47,088 nucleotides of DNA from CAYWBW01 sp964456745 (GTDB lineage Bacteria; Patescibacteriota; Gracilibacteria; GCA-2401425; JAJOLG01): positions 1 through 47,088 of the forward strand of contig CAYWBW010000017.1 in assembly GCA_964456745.1 (NCBI GenBank), written 5' to 3'. Below, piece after piece: positions 35,854 through 47,088 of this stretch. The notes below the pieces were generated by a model. That model did no database searches. It saw only the letters and a program-made list of their open reading frames with translations, and was not told where the DNA came from. Every line of letters starts with the position of its first letter. Position 1 is the stretch's first letter. Position numbers and translations under genes: made by a program.

Positions 35854-38800
35854 ATGCACAAAAATAAAAATAAAAAATGGATAAACAAAAGTCAGATTCT
35901 AAGGCTGTTACTGAGCCATTTTTCAAGCATATTTCTTAATACTAAATCGAAAGAAAAAAATCAAAGATTATCTCAAAACAAAAAATTGAAAATTGAAAAT
36001 TTATTAAAACTATCATTAATAACAATTTTACTTTTTTCTACTTTTCCGGTATATACTTCAGATTCTCAATGAATTTGAAACTTAGATATTTCATTTTGAT
36101 GTACACAAGGATGAAAGACAAATATTGAAATATCTCAGGATTATATTGATCAAACCGAGCTTTGTATAAACATAGATAATACTTGATGAGAAGATGTTTA
36201 TACAAAAATGTATTTTGTTGATTGAACAATAAATCCAATTACACCGGAGTCTCCAGTGTGTCAGTGAAAGGATTATCCAAATTATGTTTTTTCAAAAGAA
36301 ACATATTTTCCAATTGATCCACTTAATGAAAATATTACAGAATTATCTGAACTTGAATTTACAGTTGCTTGAAATGCTTCAATTGAAAAGAGATGAAAGT
36401 TAAAATTTAATATAATGGAAAATGTTGATAATGATCTTTCATATTGATGTTTGATTACTGAAGCGTGAGTATTACCTTTATCTAATACATGATCTAGTTC
36501 ATGAGTAAATATTTTACTCAACAAAGCAAATACAGTTAAAGTAGATCTTTTTTGAGATCATGTGCCTATTGCTTCTGGCTGAGTTGCGATTACTGATACT
36601 TTGTGATCAGTGTTAAGCCAGGCTGATATTCAAGTTCCTATTGTGTGAGCATATGATTATTATGATGAAGATGGTGGGCAATATGAGGGATCATCTACTT
36701 ATAATTGGTGGGTAGCTGAAGATAATCAGTGATCTTGAGCATTTTTAACATATTCTGGGAATAGTAATTATGTACTAAATCAATACTGATGAAAATTTCT
36801 TGCATTTGAATATACTCCGGTATCTACTTGATCTAGTATTTCAAGATCAACTTGAATTACAGTTATTAGTGATTATGTTTCAATTCTTACGCATGTTCCA
36901 ACGGCAAATACTATTTTAATTTCCTGAGAGCCTTATGTGTGATTAGCTTTGGAAGCGTCATATGATTATATTGATATTGATGATATGCCAAGAGATTTAT
37001 ATTTTGAATCATCGTTATATCAATGGTACAGTCTTGATACACAGTTTTGAACATGAGTTGCCATTACTTGAGCCACTAGTGCAACTTATGCACTAGCTCT
37101 ATGACTTGAATGAAAATATGTTCAAGTAGCAGCAACACCGATTTCTAGTATGCAGCCTTTCACTTGAAATATTACTTATAGTAATTCAGTTTGACCGATA
37201 TGAGTAGTAGTTCCACTAATGAATATATTTTTAGAAATTATAGCACCGGTTTCTACCTATTCTTGAACTTCATTTACCTCAGCAACTGCAGTAGAATTAA
37301 TAGCAGATGCAATATTGGATATTCCAATTCCAGAACTGGGATGAGAACATGTAATGGCATATTTTGACAAAGATTTGATAATAGAAGAGTCTAGTTGATT
37401 AAGTTTTGATTATACACAAATGCAACTTGATTGACTTGAGAAAGATGATGATCCTCAGATTTCTTTATTCGATTTTGAGTCATGAATTAATTTCTGAGTC
37501 CCATGAAAACGTATTATATTTTCAAAACCTGTAAGGATAGAAATGCCAGTATGAGATGATTATGAAAAAGATACCGTGGCAGCTTTAATAAAACATGAGT
37601 GAGAAACAGAATTTTGAACTTTATGACTTACAAATTATTCATGAGCTCTGTGTACAGATTGAATAGCAAGTACTTGATCAAATATAGCATCTATATCCTG
37701 ATCTATAGCTACTTTCTATGCATGTAGCTTATCTGAAATTATTTTAGACTGAAGAGATTTTGATGATGACTTTGTACTTAACGAATTTGATCAATGTCAC
37801 AACCCATATGCTTCTAGTTGAATACTAGCTTATTGGGGATTTAAATCTACAACTTGATCTTTAGCAATAGATTCTATTTCATGAGTAAATACATGATATA
37901 TTGTTTGAGCAAGCAGAATCGCTCCCTGAATAACAACTTGATCACTAATTTTTGATTGAGTATGAGATTATATAAATGTTTCATCGTCACCAACTCTTGA
38001 TTGAATTTGAGATTTTACATTTGAGACTTGGGTAAATACTGATTCAGCTTTTACATGAGCAATAATTCAAGATGCAAATAACTGATCAACATTTTCAATA
38101 TGATTTTGAAGTTGAAAGCTTAAGTTAGCATTAGCATGAACTTCATATTTTTCAAGTGGAAATATAGTAACTGGGCAATGGACATATTTGGCTGTTACAA
38201 GAGAGGATTCAACGCTTAAGGTATATATAGATAATGCGCTTGATAGCACTCACAGCGCTGTATCTAGCGTTCTACCAAGTGTTTGATACACTATTTGACT
38301 GGATTGGCAGTCTGGAGTAAGTTTAGATGGTATATTAGACGATATGGCCATTTATAATAACGCCTTAAGAACTAAAGTTTTAGAGTATCATTATGATCTC
38401 TGAAATGATAAAAAAAAGTGATTTTGTAATCCCTTGTCTCTTGAGCCCCCAACTGCAACTTGAATTACAGTTACATGAGCAGTCTTTTTAAATTTAATTA
38501 ACATCAATTGAACAGTAGAGGGGGAGACGCTTACATGATCTTTTACATATTATGATGGAGATGATGAGCCATGAGATCTTTATGAAGATTATAATGATAT
38601 AAATTGGCACAGATGTGAAACATCAACTTGTTCTTGAGCAAGTGATCCAACAGGTCCTGTTTGAACTTGAGCAAGTTACCAAATCGATTCGACAGATTTC
38701 TTGTCATATTTAAGGTTTTCAGTTACACCGTATTGAATGATTGATCCTATGACTGGGGCTGTTGCGAGTGTGGTTACTGAGAGTTGAAGTTTGAATTATG

Positions 38801-39333
38801 TGGGGAATGTTTTGTTGAGGGGGGATTTTACTTGATCAGATTGATGAAAGATAAGAATTTCAGAAATTGATAATGATATTGAAAACAAAAATAATATATG
38901 TGGTATAAATCAAAATTCTATTCAGTGTAGAATATCTTCATGAAACCTTGCTATTAAATTGAATAAGTATTATCCAGATATGACTATTGATGCAGATGAC
39001 GTGTTGAGAATGAAGAGGTATATGATAAATAGTACTGATTATTGATTTTTACAGGACTGAGATTTTGTTTGAGTAAATTGATGAAAGATAAGAATTAGTG
39101 AAATTCTGGCTGATGAAATTAGCATGAATTCAATATGTTTATCAGATCCAACACCTTTAACTCCACCTTGTTCAATAGCCAGATGAAATTATAATAATAA
39201 AATTGATAAACTTACACCTGAATGAGGTGTTCCTACTACAGATGATGTTTTAAGATTAAAACGTCATTACTGATTTGATCCAGAGGATTATCCATTAAGA
39301 GCAATATCTAATTATTTTAACAAAATATATTAA
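35854..39333 (+). CDS. Secreted multidomain protein with LamG, TSP3 and C-terminal dockerin-like repeats
   Basis: 1,159 residues with UGA as Gly. The N-terminus is long and lysine-rich, then a hydrophobic run at about 50-67 ends V-Y-T-S, consistent with an unusually long signal peptide. Residues 244-446 hold two Ig-like repeats (Y-D-Y-Y-D-E-D-G; Y-Q-W-Y-S). Residues 539-633 are the unnamed module, 635-654 a TSP3 repeat (D-F-D-D-D-F-V-L-N-E-F-D-Q-C), 656-850 a class A LamG domain, 863-970 another Ig-like repeat and 983-1159 two dockerin-like units. The module-TSP3-LamG order is the same as around 4113-5118 in the upstream giant gene, so the two are paralogous. A secreted subunit that docks onto cohesin-like domains of its neighbours is a reasonable inference. 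The strong promoter 17 bases upstream suggests high expression. Confidence 0.93.
37468..37752 (+). other. Unnamed recurrent extracellular module, copy C
   Basis: Residues 539-633 of the 35854 protein repeat copy A closely: G-I-N-F-G-V-P-G, I-F-S-K-P, I-K-H-E-G, L-G-L-T-N-Y, C-T-D-G-I-A-S and F-Y-A-C-S-L-S-E-I, followed directly by TSP3 and LamG. Confidence 0.6.
37820..38400 (+). other. LamG domain (class A)
   Basis: Begins G-I-L-A-Y-W-G-F and has F-T-F-E-T-W-V-N, W-T-Y-L-A-V, V-Y-I-D-N and a final L-D-D-M-A-I-Y-N motif, the same architecture as the class A copies of the giant gene. Confidence 0.8.
38800..39333 (+). other. Two tandem dockerin-like units
   Basis: Unit 1 has G-D-F-T-G-S-D-G-G-K-I-R-I-S-E-I and then I-D-A-D-D-V-L-R-M-K-R-Y-M. 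Unit 2 has G-D-F-V-G-V-N-G-G-K-I-R-I-S-E-I and then T-T-D-D-V-L-R-L-K-R-H-Y. The second halves match the dockerin D-x-x-L-L-K-R-Y helix and the first halves the calcium loop. Each unit has a Cys-containing insert of about 35-40 residues between its halves, longer than in cellulosomal dockerins. Dockerins bind cohesins. Confidence 0.65.
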
Positions 39334-39337
39334 ATAT

Positions 39338-39349
39338 GTAATTAATTAC
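39338..39349. repeat. 12-bp palindrome next to the -35 of the third giant gene
   Basis: GTAATTAATTAC is its own reverse complement and directly abuts the -35 hexamer at 39350. It could be an operator, but short AT palindromes also arise by chance in DNA of this composition. Confidence 0.35.
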
Positions 39350-39378
39350 TTGACATATTCGTAAATCTATAATACAAT
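39350..39378 (+). promoter_or_regulatory. Promoter of the third giant gene
   Basis: Perfect TTGACA at 39350-39355, a 17-base spacer and TACAAT at 39373-39378 (one mismatch to TATAAT). The expected start site is near 39385, giving a leader of about 17 A-rich bases before the ATG at 39402. The promoter begins 17 bases after the upstream stop, so this gene is probably transcribed separately. Confidence 0.75.
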
Positions 39379-39401
39379 ATAAAGATAAATTAAAAAAAAT
39401 T

Positions 39402-42400
39402 ATGTTTAAAAAATTACTATTACAAAAAAGTAAAAAATTAATATCCTTTTTATTAGGAATATTTTTAGTTATAAATAATGTGGGTTATTTATGAATTATC
39501 AACAGTGTACATGCGGCTAATGATACTTTTACAATTTCTTTTAACCAGTCAACAAATGCTATTCATTATTGATTTGAGAATTGATTTTGACTTAATGCCG
39601 ACAAGTTTGAAGTAGTTATTTGAGTTGATGAAGATTATACAATTGATACATCAGATTTTAGCACTCCACTTGATAGTAGACAAGATGACCCTAATGATTT
39701 AAGTGATCCATGGAAAGTATCTGATGTTACGGATTATTGACCTTGATGAGACTGAATGAACTATTGGTTGGTTACTGTTGAAACAGATTTTGTTATAATT
39801 TGAGATTCTGAATATCCTGGTTTACCTATCCCTAATTCGGAAAAAAGAGATATACTTATTCTATCTTGAGTAAGTTGGACTAGTTGAGATGACAACTTGA
39901 CACAGATAGATTGGTGATTAACAAAAGTATATGATAGTGTTGAGTGAATATATTATTGATGGCAAGCAACTGATTGATCTGCATCTTGAGATTTGTTCGC
40001 TGATAATTCAGTGACAGTTTTTGTTGAACCAACTCAGGTAAAAGATAATTGAGATTTAATATTAACAGATTGATCAATGACAGTATCTTGAGCTACTATG
40101 TGGGTACCTTCTTATCCTGCAGATACTTTTGTAACTTGATCTGTGATTTACTGAACTAATAGTTGAAATATGACTGAAGGTTTTACTCTTACGTGATTAA
40201 GTTTGGATTCTACTTCGTCTTGATCAATGTTTTGATCATGATGAATATCAACTTGATGAGTACAATATTACTATCAAATGTGGATAACAGATAGTACATG
40301 ATCAACAGCAAGTTCGTCGATTATTCCTTTTATTTCAGACTTATTAACTATAGATAATACTTGAACATGACTTGTAACAGGTACCTGAGTAACTTTTACT
40401 TGAATTACAGCCACAATAATTTGATCTTGAACAATACCAAATTCTTTTTCATGATGATCTATCATATATAATCAAACATGAAATTCCGTTACTTGATCTG
40501 TCTCTCTACAATGAGACAGTTCTAATATTTTTTGAACTGGATCAATTCCTTGAGATTTTGCTAAATGAACTATATATAATTATGAAATATTTGTTGAAGA
40601 TGTTCACTGAAATACAGAAACAGCAACATGATTATCCTTTTCAACTCCTGGTATTAGCATAGCAGATCAGTGAGACTTATTACTAAATACTTGATCAGTT
40701 TCTTTTACTTGAGTGGTAGTACAAGTTTTATGATGAAGTGTTTTCTCATGAGCAACAGTTAGATATTGAACTTGAGTTGCTACTATGAATTCTTGAGCAA
40801 CATTGACTTGAACAAGTATATCAAGTATGACTGGAGAAATTACTAGTCTTGAAAAATGAATTTTATATTATTATGACATCTATGTAGAAGATACAGTGTG
40901 AAATACATGAGCAACAAGTACATGAACATTTGATTTACCAGATATTCAAATTACTTGAACATGAACTTATACATCTACTTATACATGAGCTGTGTTTACA
41001 TGATGAATCGCACTATCGCTTTCATGATCAATAAACTCAATTTTACAAAATACAGTTTCTGGATCAGTGAAAATTTATTATACAGAAAGTTGAGTATGAG
41101 TCTTGGATACAAGTTCTTCTTGACTTGATCTTACATGAAGTTGATTTTTAAATTATACTTGAACAATCGCTGATTGATTAGTTGATTCAACTGATTATAA
41201 TTATTTTATTTGGGCAGAGGATGAGTATTGAAATACTGCCTCATCTAGCGTGCTGACTTTTCAGACTGCTGTTATAAGTTGAATTACAATTTTAGATACT
41301 TGAACTTCTTCCACTTCATCTATATGACAATTATCTTTAACTTGAATTACAGCTTCTGTTTCTTGATCAACCAACTTCTTTAGTTGAGCTATTTTAAATT
41401 ATTGAACTTGAAATGATTTTTTATGAACTGATTATTCTATCACTCTTACATGAAGTCAGTCTTGATCTTCTAATTATTGGAATCTTTCGTATTCTTGAAC
41501 TAGTCTTACTTGATGACATTTTTATTGAACTATTTCAGCAGAGGATAAATACTGACAAACAGATACTTGAACTATTGAGTTTGATGTTTGGGGCAATGCT
41601 CCATCAACAACTTGATTTACAATATCATCATCTGGTTGATATTATGAAGATGTAGAAATTGATTGAGATTACTATATAGATTTAGATTGAGATATTGAAA
41701 ACACTTGAGCGACTCTATATTATTGGTACTCAGCTCCAAGTACTGGTGCATATTTCCCTAATACTTGAACAATAATTTATTCATGATCATCCAATGTTTA
41801 TAACATTGATCCCGGTTATGTAAGTGTTTGAGATTATTTATGGCTTTGAATAGTACCAGTATCTAAGACTTGAATTCCTGATACTGCTACTTCTACATGA
41901 TTTAGTACAAATTATGTTTGACCGGTTACAGCTTCTGACTTTTGTCAAACTCAGGATGTATATGTTGATAATCTCCCTATATCTTTTTCTATTGATTCAT
42001 GAGAATGAACCACTCCTTGGTTTATGACAGCATGAACTAGTTCTTGAGAATATGTATCATATGTACATGATCTAATGGAGAATAGTTCTGCAAACAATCA
42101 TAGAATATCTATACCTTGATCTTCAGCTAGTGATAAGACTTGAAATTTTAGCCTGTCTACTTCTTGAGATGTTTCTCAGATAGAAATGGCTATTAATAAA
42201 CCTAGTCTTTATTATTGAGATGACAGCGTTACTGTTTATGCGATTGTTAGGGATGAAAATTGAAGGCCTTATCCATGATTAACAGATGTACAAATTACTT
42301 ATCCTTGATGAACTGCATTTTGTAGCACAACCGATGAAAAGTGATTTTGTTCTAAGACTGTTACAGTTGATAATGCTTGATCAATTAGTGTAGAAAGAAA

Positions 42401-45400
42401 TGGTGTATCTGACAGTACAACTGTAGCATTTACTGATTCACCTTGAGATGTTGCTACAACTACGGCAACTGTTTGAATTGAGCTTCCTATTAAACCAATT
42501 TTTCCAAATGACAGTTTTTCAGCAAATATTTATATAAACTATGATGATGCTAATAAATTAGGTTGATTAGAAAACACAGTTATATCTTTTGATCCTGCTG
42601 TTGTAACTTTAAATTCATTTACAAAAGATCCAAATGGTCTTTATGATTTTATTTATGATAGTAAAGTTGATGGAATTCCTTGTGCTACTTCTTGAGAATT
42701 TTGTATTAAAATGTCTTCAACTTCACCTGCTGCGAAACCACAATGAACAAGGCTTCTTTTATGAACAATGAACTTTAGTATAAACAATGTAACTGCTCCA
42801 ATGTCTACAAATATAAGCTGAGTAACACAAGGTATAGGTGATGGTAACTGAGATATGGTTTCCTCATCTGTAGGTAAGAGTTTGATATTAAGAGATGCTA
42901 CGAGCACAAGCTTGGCTGTATGAGTAATTAATGTAAGAGAGAAAGAATATTGATGATTTTTAGCTACTAGTTCTGCTAGTGCAAATGATTATCATTTATT
43001 AAATTTAGATACTATTACTACTTCGGCAGCTCCCACTGTAGAAGTAACCAAATATTACAGTCGATGAGGTCCTGTTAGTGATAATACTTGAATTAGTTTT
43101 ACAGCTATTGATAACCCACTTGCAGTTGATGTAGATTCTTCTTGAACAATTACAGCGTGAATTGGTGGTACATGAACAATTACTGTAAGTAGTTGATCAG
43201 AGGTTCGTGAAATACCAATGCAATCTATTGAGCTTACAAGTTACACTCTTGAATATGATAGTACTTTAGATTTAGTTGATTGATTATGAGTATCAGACTA
43301 TCAAAAAACTAAATTAAGAGTTATATGAGAATTTGATGACTGAGTAACTACATTTACTTGAGAGGTAACCAGGCTTGCTGATGTAACATTTGATAATGGA
43401 TCGGTTAGCTACAGTGATTGAGTAATAAGTGGTGTATCACCTGGTACTGCTTCAATAGAATTATGATGAGTTGCATCTTGAGATTCTATTACAGTAGCAA
43501 ATACTCCAAAAACTATTACAAAACTTCATGTACTGATGCCAAGTCATATTGAACAAGTAAACACTATTTTATGAACAAATCCTTCTTCAACATTAAAAGA
43601 AGAAATTTCTGCAACAGTGGTTTCAAAATTAGAAAGTGAATGAGAAACTGTAAATGCTTTAGTTTATGCTGATTTTTGAGATTCAGATGATTTTTATTTA
43701 GTTGATCCTAGTTATTTAGTATATGATTCAACTTGATGACATGTAACAGTTCTTACCTGAGTAGTTACAGCCTCTGTAGTTTGATGACTTACTGAGGTAA
43801 CAGCAGAAATTCCATGAACTATACTTTGAACAGGTGAGATATGTGTAAATTTACCTATGCCAACTGGTGTAACCTCATATCCTTCAGAAATTAATCTTGC
43901 TATTAATAATTCTGATAATGTTGCAGTTCATGGCCTGGCTACAGATATGTGATCATTTTCAGTAACTGTTCAATATGCTGATCCATCTAATAACGTTACT
44001 TATAATTGAGCTGATGCTTATAATAGAATTATTGTTACAAAAGATTGATCTTGATCTTGATCATTTAGTTTAGATACAAACACTTTTGAAGTTACTTCTC
44101 TAAATAATGTTTCAACAAATAGCTGAGAGTTAAAAATAGGATTTAACTTTTGAACTAGTGCTGTAGACAATACTACTATAACAATACCTGTAAGAGTTAT
44201 AGAAGCTACATGAGTGGATATTGAAACAATTGAACCATGGACACCATCTTGAACTCCAAGATCAGAAGCAATTCTTAATAAAATTGAAAGTACATGATTG
44301 TATCAAGAATGAAAAGTTATAGCGCTTGAAAGGTATTCTTATTCATGAGGAAATTTTGCAAATCATGATGTAACAAGTGAGGCTACTGTTTCTTTTACAT
44401 CTTCAGATGTTGATATTTCTAACAATCCTAAATGATTGTTATCTGTGTGAACATATCCTGATGGTACTGCTAATATTTCAGTAGATGCTTGATGATGAAT
44501 TATTTGAGCATGATCTATAGAAATTAGTTCTACTGCAGTAAATATTTCAAGTTTTCTAAATATGTCTGCTAATAATATGGTTTGACTAGCTTGAGATACG
44601 TCAAATATTGATTGATATGTTGAATATGATGATACCGCAAGGGCTCATGTAATGTGAACAGATTTAGTTACATGATTGTTAGATTTTTCTGTGGTTGGAT
44701 GATGATCTTCTATTACTATTGATGCTTTATCATGAGAACTTACCTTGCAAGGAAATTGATTAACAAGGGTAAGAGTAGAATCTAGTGATAATTCTGCCAC
44801 TAACTGGGAATTTGGTTTAGCTTGAAATTTACAAGCAGATGATTGGGATGTTGATATTTGAAATGCAGTTGGATTACCATTTGAATCAGCTCCGTCAAAT
44901 TCAATTATAAATTTGCCAGTAAGGGCTAGAGTTTTAAATAAATTTTTATCTTTCAATGTTGATATTAATTTTGATAAATCAGTTCTTGAATGTGTTGAGT
45001 CAATGACAACTGCTTGAGCTGGCTTCGTTATCCCAAGTGCAGTTGTGACTTGCTCTGATGCTTCTGGTTTAATAAGTTCAAATTGATGAATATGATCACC
45101 AACTGATTTAGTTAATTATTGAGCAGGAGCTGAAATTAGTTTATTTACAGCTCAATTGAGAGTTAAAACTGCTATGTCTCCACTTTGAACAAATATATGA
45201 TGAACATCTATTGAACTTAAAGAAGATGGTGATGGTGACCTAGCTACGACAGTAGATATTGTTAATCATGGAGCTGCGTTTATTGCATGAGATTGAGATT
45301 TTGAAGATGCTGGTTCGTTAGGAGCATTTATAAATGTAGAAAGTATGTGATTTTTTGAAAGTATCTTTGCTTCAGTGTGAGATTATTTTGAATGATTATT

Positions 45401-47088
45401 TTCATATGATTATGAATCATTATTAGCAAGCATGTTACATGATGCTGGTACACCTGAAACTTATACTTGAGCTTATTTATGAGATGCATCACAACCATTT
45501 TGTCAGATTGATACATCTGATTATATAAATATAATGGTTACTTGATGATCTTGATATCAAGCCATTCAGAATTTATTATGAGATGTTTATCCTGATGCTT
45601 ATCTAGTTTCTTCAACACCTTGAACGCCAAATGTAATTGATGCTTGAAAAATATCTGAATTTATAGCTGGTTGAGTTGCATTTTTAGAATGATTAAAATA
45701 TGAAATAACTGGAAATACTCTTAATCTTAGAGCATTTGTCATGGATAAAAATCAAAGTAAAATGCCTGATACAGCTAATTCGTATGTACATTATGAAATA
45801 TATAATTCTACTATTGATACACAAACATGAGTAATGTCTAGTATCGGTGGTACACGTTGGTATGCCGCTAGTATTGATATTACTTCAATACCAGCAGCAG
45901 CAGATATTAATTTTGGAGTTATTACAAAAACAGAAGTTTGAGATTCATTTTCATACATGTCAAGTGCAAAAGACAATCCACTTTGAACAAAGTCAAATAC
46001 TGCAACTACGGGTTTTGAGTATATATTTGGAAATCAATTTCCAACTGTATGTGATCCTACATGAGCAATGCCAGAAATCAGTATTACAAGCGTATGAGAA
46101 CGTGAACTTATTTGAAATACTTGAGTTACCTTTTCATGAATTACAGCAGAATCACTTTGATGAGCAACATTTAGTTGAGCTGAGATTATATGGTGGGAAG
46201 AGTGAACTACTTCTACTTACTCATTGGCTTTAAATGATACTGCTTCTTGAGCTACAACCACAATATTAACCTGAGCACTTAATTTATTGACGCAGTGAAC
46301 AGTATATAAATATGATATTGAAGCTGTTACCACAGATAATTTAAGTTCTAGTTCTTGAACATTTACATTTTTTACAAATGCAGCGACATGAATACTTATT
46401 TTAGAAACTTGATCTATTGTTAATACAACTACATCAGCTGATTTTTCTTGAATAAAAGCAGTAGTACTTTGATCTTCAGTATTAACATGAGCAACAGTAG
46501 AATACTGAACATGACTTAGTTATTGATCTTCATTTGATTTGAATCCAGCTGATTACACTGCAGAAGCTGGTTCTGGGTATACCTTCACTTGATCTGTGCC
46601 AATTGCATTAACACCTTTAACAGATTATTATTATAGAGTTACAATTTTGTGAGATGATTGAGAGCAGGATACTTTTACTTGATCTTTTAAAACAACTCCA
46701 CCATCACCAAAGGTAATTATTGCAGATGCATGAACTACTGTGACAACAGCAAGTTCTGCTATTATATTTTGAATTCAACTTGCTCAATATGATTGATCAA
46801 CATTATCATGATTTGAAATTACATTTTGAACATGAACTTTGTATGAAAATGATTTCACAACTTATGAGTGAGTAGATTTAGCTGATAAGATGAATCTTAC
46901 AATTAGTTGAGATACATATTCAGGTTATACAGTTACATGATCAGTAACAGGTTTAGCACAAGATATATTTAACTATAAGATGATTGCTACTTCTGTTTGA
47001 TGAGAGACTGATACATATACTTGAGTTTTCGCAACTGCAGCTAATCCTCCAATAGCTACATGAATAACTGTTTCATGACAATATTTCT
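39402..47088 (+). CDS. Third giant secreted multidomain protein, 3' partial
   Basis: Open from ATG at 39402 to the window edge (2,562 complete codons), with UGA as Gly. A clear signal peptide is present: basic F-K-K-L-L-L-Q-K-S-K-K, hydrophobic 13-33, cleavage after V-H-A at 38 or 39. The mature N-terminus (40-240) is beta-rich and unrecognised. Fn3-like repeats follow (about 240-740), an Ig-like repeat with Y-Y-W-Y-S (about 747-840), and a Big_1-like domain (A-I-V-R-D-E-N-G...T-D-E-K-G, about 940-1015). Then come a cohesin-like domain (about 1020-1192), Big-like domains with L-N-K-I-E-S-T (about 1200-1720), an uncharacterised D/F/Y-rich region (about 1840-2210) and more Fn3-like repeats to the edge. 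The Big_1-cohesin-Big order parallels 25080-28180 of the first giant gene. It is probably a surface scaffold or adhesin; anchoring cannot be judged because the C-terminus is missing. Confidence 0.93.
42460..42975 (+). other. Cohesin-like domain in the third giant protein
   Basis: Residues about 1020-1192 include F-S-A-N-I-Y-I-N-Y, L-E-N-T-V-I-S-F-D-P-A-V-V-T-L and L-L-G-T-M-N-F-S-I, then end in V-G-V-I-N-V-R. The first cohesin-like domain of the 3-30428 protein ends in a similar S-G-V-I-N-V-R. The order of strands fits a cohesin, with a Cys-containing insert. Confidence 0.5.

Noticed and set aside
44645..44956. 103-codon minus-strand open frame
   Set aside because: It lies fully inside the third giant gene, has no recognisable motif or promoter, and is a shadow of the + strand coding.
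3..47088. Mycoplasma/Spiroplasma-type code (UGA = Trp)
   Set aside because: TGG is used at conserved Trp positions, while TGA falls at conserved Gly positions in the MazF, YoeB and LamG motifs.
1..47088. CRISPR arrays, tRNA or rRNA genes, transposases
   Set aside because: No spaced identical repeats, cloverleaf, rRNA-like conserved sequence or transposase motif was seen on either strand.

Overview
The window is AT-rich and looks like stop-ridden DNA under the standard genetic code, but it opens into very long genes once UGA is read as glycine (genetic code 25). UGA-as-glycine is known from the candidate phyla Gracilibacteria (BD1-5) and Absconditabacteria (SR1). The assignment can be tested inside the window. 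In the MazF-like and YoeB-like toxins UGA sits at glycines the families conserve, while UGG supplies tryptophan at conserved Trp positions (for example the W-x-H-V/I-A motif of the LamG domains). The likely source is therefore a small-genome, probably host-attached Gracilibacterium or SR1 bacterium. Nearly all coding is on the + strand.

Layout. Bases 3-30428 are the 3' part of one gene encoding more than 10,141 residues of secreted or surface protein. Its order is: an unnamed module, thrombospondin type 3 (TSP3) calcium repeats, twelve LamG lectin-like domains separated by Ig-like repeats, more Ig-like repeats, an Fn3-like block, a second TSP3/discoidin-like unit, GLUG repeats, Big-like and two cohesin-like domains, a dockerin-like segment and terminal Fn3-like repeats. 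Bases 30509-34688 hold a predicted lipoprotein ending in a PD-(D/E)xK nuclease-like domain, followed 10 nt later by a small gene that may encode its immunity protein. Bases 34771-35443 hold a ribbon-helix-helix antitoxin/MazF-like toxin operon whose promoter is embedded in a 20-bp perfect inverted repeat. A convergent YoeB/Txe-type toxin frame lies at 35446-35727 with no normal start codon and no visible antitoxin. Bases 35854-39333 encode a 1,159-residue secreted protein (Ig-like, unnamed module, TSP3, LamG, Ig-like, two dockerin-like units). From 39402 to the window end runs a third giant secreted protein (at least 2,562 residues) with Fn3-like, Ig-like, Big-like and cohesin-like domains.

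How it may work together. The three large exported proteins share domain types. Two carry cohesin-like domains and two carry dockerin-like ones, so they could form a calcium-dependent surface assembly for adhesion to a host or prey cell. The toxin/immunity pair and toxin-antitoxin genes between them form a small conflict island. The assembly and the toxin delivery are inferences; the reading frames, domain order, promoters and inverted repeat are seen directly. I saw no tRNA, rRNA, CRISPR array or transposase. There is no gene-free stretch above 300 bases; the longest gaps are about 126-136 bases.
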